Positions 1-5,987 of a DNA stretch of 6,770 bases are shown piece by piece (within the stretch, counting starts at the first letter, position 1; each line of letters opens with the position of its first letter). The stretch comes from Nitrospinales bacterium (GTDB taxonomy: Bacteria; Nitrospinota_A; UBA7883; JACRGQ01): contig JAHFEI010000115.1 in NCBI GenBank assembly GCA_023248615.1, positions 1-6,770 of the forward strand. The letters are read 5' to 3'. The notes beneath the pieces are model-generated. The model searched no databases, was not told where the DNA came from, and saw nothing but the letters and a program-made list of their open reading frames with translations. Both the position numbers and the translations under genes were made by a program.

Positions 1-85
1 GACATCCATTGGGCCATGCTCCATTATTTATGTTTACCTCAATGTCGGAGATGGGGGTTATGCAAAGGTCCCATTGCAAAGGGGA

Positions 86-101
86 GGAAATATTTACTTC
101 C
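86..101. other. Imperfect 16-bp palindrome in the tail after sat
   Basis: GGAAATATTTACTTCC reads almost the same on both strands, with one mismatched pair in the arms and an A/T-rich centre. It lies 8 bp from the palindrome at 110-126. It could be an operator half of the following intergenic region, or chance. Confidence 0.2.
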
Positions 102-109
102 AAGGTTGC

Positions 110-126
110 TTGATGTTCGACATCAA
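110..126 (-). terminator. Perfect 7-bp palindrome just after sat (possible weak terminator or protein site)
   Basis: TTGATGT and ACATCAA (110-116 and 120-126) pair perfectly around a 3-nt loop, starting 7 nt after the sat stop codon. The stem is AT-rich, and no run of U follows in the sat direction, so it is a poor intrinsic terminator. It could be an RNA 3'-end stabiliser or a dyad operator for a downstream gene. Confidence 0.3.
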
Positions 127-133
127 ATTAGTC

Positions 134-1360
134 TTATTTCTTTTGCGATTCCCCTTCGGAATAGCGGTGCAGGTGTATCTCCACCTTGTTTTCCAAACCG
201 GCGTAATATCCGCGTAGCACTTCCAGCACCTCCGGCCTGCTGAATTCGGACGACACCGGCTCGCCATCCGAAAGCATCTTCCGTAACTTGGTGCCGGAGA
301 GGAGTATGCGGTCATCCTTCCCGTGCGGACAGGTTCGCATGGAGGCCATCCCCTCGCACTTCCGGCAAAAGAAAGTCCAGTCGATTTTCAGCGGCACGGT
401 CTCCAGCGAATTTTTTGGAATCTCGTCGAAAATATCCTGCGCATCAAACGGGCCGTAGTACTCCCCCACCCCGGCGTGGTCGCGCCCTATGATAAGGTGT
501 GAGCATCCGAAGTTCTGCCGGAACAACGCATGCAACAGCGCCTCTCGCGGGCCTGCATAACGCATATCCAGCGGGTATCCGCCCATCAGGTAGGTGTCCT
601 TCACAAAATATTTTTCGGTCAGCACGTTAATCGCCTTCACACGCACGTCCGCCGGAATATCCCCTTCCTTCAGTTTCCCGATAAGCTGGTGGATGAAAAC
701 GCCGTCGGTTATTTCTATGGCGACCTTCGCCAAGTACTCGTGCGACCTGTGCATCGGGTTCCTCAGTTGCAACGCCGCAACAGTTTTCCAGCCTTTTTGC
801 GCGAACAGCCTCCTACTCTCATTGGGCCGCATGTACAAGCCGGGGAAATCGGCAGGGAAATGCCCCTCGCTGAAAACCTTTACAGGGCCTGCGATATTTA
901 TCGGCTTTTGGCCCATAGTAACGGCAACGCCCGGATGTGCCTTATCGTTGGTGCGGAAAACCTGCTTGCACTCGTGCTCCAAGTCCGGCTCATATTTTTC
1001 CGCCACCCTCATGCTTCCCATCAGCGCACCGGATTCATCGTCCACCAGCGCCACTTCCTCGTTTTTCTTTATCGCCGCCGCCACTTCCCTGCTCACTGAC
1101 AAAGTAATCGGGATGGGCCAAAAAAGCCCGTCGGCCATCTTGTATTTTTCGCAAACGCCTTTCCAGTCGCGTTTCCCCATAAACCCGTCAAGCGGGGTAA
1201 ATGCCCCTATCCCCATCATTATCAGGTCGCACGTCTCACGCGATTGCATCCGCACCTGCTGCATTTTTGCGGCTCTTGCTTTTTCCTTCTGTAACTTAGC
1301 CCCTGCGAGAAGAAGCGGTTTCAGTTTATTGCCACCGTGCGGGTTCACTAGCCTGGACAT
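134..1360 (-). CDS. sat: Dissimilatory sulfate adenylyltransferase (ATP sulfurylase)
   Basis: Sat interconverts sulfate plus ATP with APS plus pyrophosphate in the cytoplasm. It is the first step of sulfate reduction, or the ATP-yielding last step of sulfur oxidation when reversed. The 408-residue protein is the usual length for the homo-oligomeric Sat/MET3-type enzyme. Residues 1 to about 165 are the PUA-like N-terminal domain, starting SRLVNPHGG and including FTPLDGFM. The catalytic domain carries QLRNPMHRSHE at 198-208, in which His204 and His207 form the nucleotide-binding HxxH, and GRDHAGVG at 292-299. YYGPFDAQDIF follows, and then a zinc-type site of Cys332, Cys335, Cys344 and His346 (CRKC then TCPHG), typical of bacterial and archaeal dissimilatory enzymes. 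LSGTKLRKML (355-364) is the C-terminal substrate-domain signature. No APS kinase domain is present, which sets it apart from assimilatory fusions; CysD is unrelated. The ATG is chosen from its ribosome site. The gene ends in TAA. Its place after qmoC, 25 nt away, suggests one transcription unit with apr-qmo. Confidence 0.97.
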   Translation of the reverse strand: MSRLVNPHGGNKLKPLLLAGAKLQKEKARAAKMQQVRMQSRETCDLIMMGIGAFTPLDGFMGKRDWKGVCEKYKMADGLFWPIPITLSVSREVAAAIKKNEEVALVDDESGALMGSMRVAEKYEPDLEHECKQVFRTNDKAHPGVAVTMGQKPINIAGPVKVFSEGHFPADFPGLYMRPNESRRLFAQKGWKTVAALQLRNPMHRSHEYLAKVAIEITDGVFIHQLIGKLKEGDIPADVRVKAINVLTEKYFVKDTYLMGGYPLDMRYAGPREALLHALFRQNFGCSHLIIGRDHAGVGEYYGPFDAQDIFDEIPKNSLETVPLKIDWTFFCRKCEGMASMRTCPHGKDDRILLSGTKLRKMLSDGEPVSSEFSRPEVLEVLRGYYAGLENKVEIHLHRYSEGESQKK

Positions 1361-1366
1361 ATGCAA

Positions 1367-1373
1367 CCTCCCT
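1367..1373 (-). promoter_or_regulatory. Strong ribosome binding site that decides the sat start
   Basis: AGGGAGG on the minus strand lies 6 nt before the ATG at 1360. An in-frame TTG at 1366 directly abuts this site with no spacing, so it cannot be the start used with it. The strong site suggests that sat is translated independently of qmoC. Confidence 0.8.
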
Positions 1374-1385
1374 TGGTTATCAACG

Positions 1386-2504
1386 TTATTGCCTGTTCCT
1401 TCCAGCCGCTACGGAAAATACCATCGCCGCGGCCCGGTACATCATGTGCGAGAATTTTGAAAACGGCATGTAAGCCAGAAGGAAAAAAATAAGCGTAAGG
1501 TGCATGAAATAAACCGTGTACGCCATGCCAGGCATATCCGCCAGCCGCGCCAGTTCAGACCCTATGCCGGTAAGTATGGTTAGGTACAGCGCGAGGATGA
1601 ATGTCCAATCATAATAGGTGGCGCTCCCCGTTTCCCCCTTGCCGAAAATCCGCCGCAACACCACCCACGTAACTCCGGCAAATGCCGCAACGGCCCCTAA
1701 GTTGCCCAGCATTTTCACAGGGTCCAGCAGGTGCAACGGCGTTTGCCTATCGAGGACGTAGTGGTAGGCCATCACCATGTTCGTCGTGATGAACAGGGCG
1801 ATGAAACCGAAAAAAAACAGCATGTGTCCCCACCTGCGCTGGCTGTTGGCTTCGCACTTGGCAAACTTTTTGTGGAAAATTATTTCAACCACGGTGTCCT
1901 TCACCGCCGCCATCATGTCGGCGTCCCTAGGCAATGGTGAAAGCCTTTCCATCCCTTTCCAGAATTTTTTGATGCTGAGGAAAGATGCTGTCACCGCAAA
2001 AATCCCTACCGGCACGAACACCGAATCTATAAGCCATATCGGAAAAAGTTTTGAGTAGGTGATTGTCCCTTCCGGCAGGGCCAGCCCACCGCTTGACGCC
2101 AAAACCAGAAGAAGGATGGCAACGGGAACAGCCAGTATCGGCAACAGCCATGCCGGGACGGAAAGCATGCTACCCATCACCTGCGGCACGGCAAGCTGGC
2201 GGAAGCTGGCATTCCGCACGGCCGCCAGCACATCTGCCGGCTTTGCGCCACGCGGACAGTTCGCTGTGCAGTCGCCGCAGTTGTGGCACAGCCATACGTC
2301 CGGGCTATACACCAGTTGGTCTGCCGCCCCCCACTGCGCCAGCATCATTTCCTTGCGCGGGAAAGGATGGTCGTCCGGCGTGACGTTGCAGACCACGGAG
2401 CAGGTGGCGCACTGGTAGCATTTCTTCAGGTCGCCGCCGCCATTTTTTTTCAGTTCGGCTATAAAAGCCAAATCCGGCTCTATGAATCCGCCGCTATCCA
2501 CCAT
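1386..2504 (-). CDS. qmoC: QmoC, HdrC-like iron-sulfur and haem b membrane subunit of Qmo
   Basis: QmoC anchors the Qmo complex in the cytoplasmic membrane and is the quinone-reacting subunit. It joins an HdrC-like iron-sulfur domain to a cytochrome-b-like membrane domain. In the 372-residue product, two [4Fe-4S] motifs are clear: Cys29-x2-Cys32-x2-Cys35-x3-Cys39 and Cys73-x2-Cys76-x2-Cys79-x3-Cys83. Six hydrophobic segments follow, at about 117-137, 154-176, 225-247, 265-285, 299-317 and 327-349. His227, His248, His335 and His353, at helix ends, are candidate haem b ligands. There is no CCG domain, so HdrB is excluded. The preferred start is ATG at 2504, just after a GGAGGG site; the adjacent GTG at 2501 is also possible. 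A TTG at 2528 would add 8 residues and overlap qmoB, and is less likely. A stand-alone HdrC or DsrK/DsrM-type protein is disfavoured by this fusion and by the qmoAB context. The gene ends in TAA, 25 nt before sat. Confidence 0.94.
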   Translation of the reverse strand: MVDSGGFIEPDLAFIAELKKNGGGDLKKCYQCATCSVVCNVTPDDHPFPRKEMMLAQWGAADQLVYSPDVWLCHNCGDCTANCPRGAKPADVLAAVRNASFRQLAVPQVMGSMLSVPAWLLPILAVPVAILLLVLASSGGLALPEGTITYSKLFPIWLIDSVFVPVGIFAVTASFLSIKKFWKGMERLSPLPRDADMMAAVKDTVVEIIFHKKFAKCEANSQRRWGHMLFFFGFIALFITTNMVMAYHYVLDRQTPLHLLDPVKMLGNLGAVAAFAGVTWVVLRRIFGKGETGSATYYDWTFILALYLTILTGIGSELARLADMPGMAYTVYFMHLTLIFFLLAYMPFSKFSHMMYRAAAMVFSVAAGRNRQ

Positions 2505-2505
2505 T

Positions 2506-2511
2506 CCCTCC
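2506..2511 (-). promoter_or_regulatory. Ribosome binding site of qmoC, unusually close to the ATG
   Basis: GGAGGG on the minus strand lies in the 13-nt qmoB-qmoC gap. The GGAGG core ends only 2 nt before the ATG at 2504, but 5 nt before the next codon, GTG at 2501. The site supports a start here and leaves open which of the two adjacent codons is used. Confidence 0.6.
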
Positions 2512-2517
2512 GTGTCC

Positions 2518-4662
2518 CTATTCCGCAAATTCCTTGAACGGGTTCGGCCCCATCGCGTCTATTTTTTCCATGAAGTCCCCGATAATTTCCCCAAGGCGCG
2601 TATAGTCGTTGATTGCCAACTGCTCAAACTGCACACGCTCCGGCTCTATCATCATCCGCCCCAACGTCTCCCCCAGCTTTCCCATCCGCTCCTTCGCTAG
2701 TTCGCTCCCTTTCATGTTGTGGCACTGGTAATCCTCGCCGTACTGGCAACCGAACAAAAGCACGCCGTCTATCCCTTTCGAGAACGCGTCGTTCAGCCAC
2801 ACCATGCTAAGCGAGCCAAGGCACCGTAGGCTGATAAGCCGGATGTGCGGGCTAAGCCTCACGCGTGTAAGGCCCGCCATATCGAACGCAGGCAACGAAT
2901 CGTTTTCGCACGCAAACACCAGCACACGCGGCCTTTCCTCCTCTTCCGGTGGGATGCTTATGGCCCGTATCATCGAGCTGACCATATCCACATGGAAGTC
3001 GTCAAAAGAAATAATCCTTTGCGGACAGGCTCCCATGCATGTGCCACACCTGCGGCATCGCAACGGGTTGGGAAGCGGCGTCCCCTTTTCGTCCTCATCG
3101 TACATCCCGTAGGGGCATTCTTCCGTACAACGCTTGCACTGCGTGCATGATTCGAACTTGATGCGCGGGTAACTGGTATCGCCGGAGCGTGGCTGCACCG
3201 ACTTCCCGACAGACGAAAGCTCTACACACTGTATCGCCTTCAGCGCCGCCCCCTCGGCATCCGTCCGCGCCATCGCCGAATCCATCGGCTGCCGCACCGC
3301 GCCTGCGGCGTAGATGCCTGTGCGCCGCGTTTCGTAAGGGAAGCAGATGAAGTGCGAATCCGGAAACCCGTAGTTGAGTTCCGGAAGCTCCGGCCCCTGC
3401 CGATAATCCAGTTTCAGTGCGCCACCGTTTTTCGCGGCCGTCTCCATCCCGGCGGCAAGCACCACCAAATCCACTTTTACTTTTATGTCCACGCCCAGCA
3501 ATGTCCGGCAGGCGGTAACGGAAACGCTACCGTCATCCATCGGTTCCACTGCGGCAATATCCGCCTTTGTCAGGAATACGCCGTCATCGTCCTGCATTTT
3601 TTTATAGAAATGCTCGTACCTGCCGGGAGTGCGCATATCCTTGTAGAAAATGTAGGCCTTCGCCTGCGGGTTTGCGTTACGCACGTATGCCGCCTGTTTC
3701 AGCGAGGTCATGCAACAAAACGACGAGCAGTACGGCAGGTGATCCTTGTCGCGGGAACCGGCGCACTGCAAAAAGGCGACGCTTAATGCCTCTTTACCGT
3801 CAGACGGGCGGCGGATAATGCCGGAGACGGACATTTCCTCGAACTGCGCGTTCGTTACCACGTTGGGCGAACGCCCATAGCCAAGATGCCCCAGCTTTTC
3901 CGGGCTGTACGGCTTGAACCCGGTGGACTGCACCACCGCCCCCACCCTGAACTTTTCCACGCCACCGGCGGCAGAGACCGTAACATCGAAAAGCCCCGGC
4001 TGGCCGGAAATATTTTCCACCTGCGCGGAGGTTATCACCCGTATCCGCTTTTCATTTTTTACCTCTTCGATATTTTCATTGATGCCGGTTTCTTCCGGCT
4101 CCTCGTACGGGGCGTTGCGTGGAAACCGTTTATGGAGCTTGCGTAAAAAACCGCCCAACTGTGCGTCTTTTTCCACCAGCACCACGTTGCTCCCCGCTCG
4201 AGCCGCCGCAAGTGATGCGGAAATACCGGCAATGCCGCCGCCGACAACCAGCACGGTCTTCTCCAGCTTCTCTATAAACGGTGTGGGAGTTTCCGTTTTT
4301 TGCGCCTTAACAATTCCCATCCTCAACAGGTCTTCCGCCAGCAACTGGGTATCCTCGTCCTTAGGCTCGCTCACCCACGCGCAACCCTCACGCAGGTTTA
4401 CGCGCTCCACCTTCACGCCATGGCCGAAATTAAACCGCTCCGCCAGCGTGCGCATGGAACAGGCGGCAATAAGCAGGCTACCCGCCCCCGCCGCCACGTC
4501 GTCCGCGATAATCTTTAGCCCCTGCTCACCGCAAAAAAACGGGTGATGCCTCGGCTCCGGCAGGCCCGATGCCACCGGGACTTTTGCCAGCCGCGCCACG
4601 TCTACCGCTTCGCCTATCCCGCAACCGGTGCAGATATACGGACGTATTGCGCCTTGGGTCAT
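2518..4662 (-). CDS. qmoB: QmoB, HdrA-like flavin/iron-sulfur subunit with C-terminal MvhD-type domain
   Basis: QmoB is the larger cytoplasmic HdrA-like subunit of QmoABC, here 714 residues. Residues 1-125 form an HdrA-type N-terminal domain with Cys11, Cys14, Cys44, Cys68 (AACSMRTL) and Cys94 (REGCAWV), likely ligands of an extra Fe-S cluster. The FAD domain begins with GGGIAGIS (141-148) and VEKDAQLGG (163-171), and includes QCAGSRDKDHLPYCSSFCC (299-317) and LVVLAAGMET (399-408). Two [4Fe-4S] motifs follow: Cys506-x2-Cys509-x2-Cys512-x3-Cys516 and Cys536-x2-Cys539-x2-Cys542-x3-Cys546. Residues 575 to about 700 resemble MvhD, the hydrogenase delta subunit, with Cys585, Cys614, Cys639 and Cys647 as candidate [2Fe-2S] ligands (GCQYGEDYQCH at 638-648). 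This order separates QmoB from the shorter QmoA. The ATG overlaps the qmoA stop as ATGA and has only a weak purine-rich site upstream, which suggests coupling to qmoA translation. The protein ends in TAG, 13 nt before the preferred qmoC start. All motifs are intact. Confidence 0.95.
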   Translation of the reverse strand: MTQGAIRPYICTGCGIGEAVDVARLAKVPVASGLPEPRHHPFFCGEQGLKIIADDVAAGAGSLLIAACSMRTLAERFNFGHGVKVERVNLREGCAWVSEPKDEDTQLLAEDLLRMGIVKAQKTETPTPFIEKLEKTVLVVGGGIAGISASLAAARAGSNVVLVEKDAQLGGFLRKLHKRFPRNAPYEEPEETGINENIEEVKNEKRIRVITSAQVENISGQPGLFDVTVSAAGGVEKFRVGAVVQSTGFKPYSPEKLGHLGYGRSPNVVTNAQFEEMSVSGIIRRPSDGKEALSVAFLQCAGSRDKDHLPYCSSFCCMTSLKQAAYVRNANPQAKAYIFYKDMRTPGRYEHFYKKMQDDDGVFLTKADIAAVEPMDDGSVSVTACRTLLGVDIKVKVDLVVLAAGMETAAKNGGALKLDYRQGPELPELNYGFPDSHFICFPYETRRTGIYAAGAVRQPMDSAMARTDAEGAALKAIQCVELSSVGKSVQPRSGDTSYPRIKFESCTQCKRCTEECPYGMYDEDEKGTPLPNPLRCRRCGTCMGACPQRIISFDDFHVDMVSSMIRAISIPPEEEERPRVLVFACENDSLPAFDMAGLTRVRLSPHIRLISLRCLGSLSMVWLNDAFSKGIDGVLLFGCQYGEDYQCHNMKGSELAKERMGKLGETLGRMMIEPERVQFEQLAINDYTRLGEIIGDFMEKIDAMGPNPFKEFAE

Positions 4663-5918
4663 ACGCCGCCACCGGACGCAAAAGTTTTAATGGCGGTTGC
4701 CGCCGCATCCATAAGCGACGTGGTGACGTCAGCCGGATTTTTCGCAACGCCTGTGGCGAAAATTCCCGGCGGCAATTTCCAGTCCGCGATAAACCCGTCC
4801 GCATCCCGCGCCAACGGAAAACCGTTTCCCGCGTTGTTCGGCTCCATCCCCGTAGCAAGCACCAGCATATCCACCCGGTACGATTTTTTGCCGCCACCGA
4901 AAATATCTTCCGCAGTTACCAGCACATCCCCGGTAGCGGCGTCTTCCGCAACCTTCGCAACCTTCCCCTTAATGAAGGAGATGCTCGTGTCCTTCGCAAC
5001 CTTGGCATAGAACGCTTCGTACTTGCCGGGAGTGCGGATATCTATGTAAAAAATAGTCGCCTTGGAATCGGGATACAACTCACGCAGGTAGGTGGCCTGC
5101 TTCAGCGACGCAAGGCAACAAACGGATGAGCAGTAGGAAAGGTGATTTTCATCACGCGAACCGGCACACTGCACGAACGCGATATTTTTTACTTCCTTCC
5201 CGTCCGATGGGCGCACTATCTTCCCCGCAGTCGGGCCGGATAGTGACGCCATACGCTCCATCATCAGGTTGTTTATCACGTTTTTCACCTTGCCGAAGCC
5301 GAGGTTGCCTATTCTCGCGGCATCGTACGGTTTCCAGCCAGTCGCATACACCACGCCGGACGCTTCCACCGTCATGGCCGCCACTTTCGCATTGAGATTG
5401 ATGGCTCCGTACTCGCAAACATCGGCACACTTTGCGCACTTCGTCCCCTTGCACACACCGGCATCTATGGCGTAACGCGCCGGGTAAGCCATAGGGTGGC
5501 GCAGGTAGATGGCTTTTGTCTCCGACATCCCCATGTTGAAGTCGTCCACCCGCGTCTCTGGGCAGGCCGCCGTACACTTGCCGCAGGAAGTGCAGTCGGC
5601 GTTAACAAGCTCCGCCGCCATGTTAAGCGCTATCTTAAAATCGCCGCTTGCGCCGGAAACCGATTCCACCGCCGCCCCGGTTATGACACGTATTTTCGGG
5701 TTCGTGCGGATGCGCCGGAAGTTTATCTCCATCCCGCACAGGGGCGAGCACAGCTTCGGGAAGTAGCGATGCATCATAAAAACCCTGCCGCCGAGCCACG
5801 GCTCTTTTTCCACCAGCACTACATCGGCTCCGGTGTCCGCCGCCTCCAGCGCTACGGTTATCCCGCTTATGCCGCCGCCGATTACGGCTATGGGCTTTTT
5901 GCGCACGGGTGTTACCAA
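4659..5918 (-). CDS. qmoA: QmoA, HdrA-like flavin/iron-sulfur subunit of the quinone-interacting membrane-bound oxidoreductase
   Basis: QmoA is one of two cytoplasmic HdrA-like subunits of QmoABC, the complex that passes electrons between the quinone pool and AprAB. The protein has 419 residues, close to the usual size. The N-terminal Rossmann motif GGGISG (14-19) and VEKEPWLGG (36-44) bind FAD. The pair Cys57/Cys61 sits in KLCSPLCGMEINF. Two Fe-S motifs follow: Cys109-x2-Cys112-x2-Cys115-x3-Cys119 and Cys156-x4-Cys161-x2-Cys164-x3-Cys168. The HdrA/Qmo block QCAGSRDENHLSYCSSVCC is at 250-268, and a second FAD-contact segment, LVLATGMEP, is at 352-360. The start is a TTG with a GGAGG site 6 nt upstream, which puts the Rossmann fold 13 residues from the N-terminus, as usual for the family. 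The longer GTG frame from 5978 would add 20 residues with no ribosome site. The gene ends within the start of qmoB (ATGA overlap), so the two are probably translationally coupled. HdrA is the main alternative, but the neighbours and length favour QmoA. Confidence 0.95.
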   Translation of the reverse strand: MVTPVRKKPIAVIGGGISGITVALEAADTGADVVLVEKEPWLGGRVFMMHRYFPKLCSPLCGMEINFRRIRTNPKIRVITGAAVESVSGASGDFKIALNMAAELVNADCTSCGKCTAACPETRVDDFNMGMSETKAIYLRHPMAYPARYAIDAGVCKGTKCAKCADVCEYGAINLNAKVAAMTVEASGVVYATGWKPYDAARIGNLGFGKVKNVINNLMMERMASLSGPTAGKIVRPSDGKEVKNIAFVQCAGSRDENHLSYCSSVCCLASLKQATYLRELYPDSKATIFYIDIRTPGKYEAFYAKVAKDTSISFIKGKVAKVAEDAATGDVLVTAEDIFGGGKKSYRVDMLVLATGMEPNNAGNGFPLARDADGFIADWKLPPGIFATGVAKNPADVTTSLMDAAATAIKTFASGGGV

Positions 5919-5924
5919 TGGATA

Positions 5925-5930
5925 CCTCCG
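5925..5930 (-). promoter_or_regulatory. Ribosome binding site that fixes the qmoA start at a TTG codon
   Basis: CGGAGG on the minus strand lies 6 nt before a TTG codon at 5918-5916. No comparable site precedes the more upstream in-frame GTG at 5978. This site is the main reason for choosing TTG as the qmoA start. Confidence 0.75.
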
Positions 5931-5955
5931 CTTATGTCCGCCAAACCAAGTTGTC

Positions 5956-5973
5956 GCGCGGGACAGGTCGCGC
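5956..5973 (-). other. GC-only hairpin in the aprA-qmoA gap
   Basis: The two 5-bp arms GCGCG and CGCGC (5956-5960 and 5969-5973) can pair around an 8-nt loop in the transcript. On the plus strand the same stretch holds a direct repeat, GTCGCGC at 5953-5959 and 5967-5973. No U-tract follows, so it is not an intrinsic terminator. It could be an RNA-processing or stability element that sets apr versus qmo transcript levels, but a 5-bp stem in GC-rich DNA may also be chance. Confidence 0.3.
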
Positions 5974-5987
5974 CACACGGCATAAAA

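Noticed and set aside
61..84. Direct repeat TGCAAAGG at 61-68 and 75-82
   Set aside because: Only two short copies, with no further units, no flanking spacer pattern and no mobile-element context; not a CRISPR or attachment site.
94..315. 73-codon minus-strand frame running past the sat stop
   Set aside because: It overlaps sat in another frame and its sequence matches nothing recognisable; the sat C-terminus is of normal length, so it is not a frameshifted extension.
1361..1385. Separate promoter for sat in the qmoC-sat gap
   Set aside because: The 25-nt gap is mostly the ribosome site and has no room for a -35/-10 pair; a promoter inside qmoC cannot be excluded but none was evident.
594..1460. 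288-codon open frame on the plus strand opposite sat
   Set aside because: It is antisense to an unmistakable, fully conserved sat gene; its translation shows no recognisable domain and is explained by the codon bias of the other strand. Frames at 530-1099 are the same kind of shadow.
3914..4546. 210-codon plus-strand frame opposite qmoB, rich in Ser, Thr, Pro and Ala
   Set aside because: It is antisense to the conserved FAD domain of QmoB; the low-complexity composition is typical of a reversed GC-rich gene, and there is no convincing ribosome site.
5152..5577. 141-codon minus-strand frame inside qmoA
   Set aside because: It is a shifted frame of qmoA. The qmoA frame itself is continuous with all motifs, so this is neither a frameshift nor a second gene.
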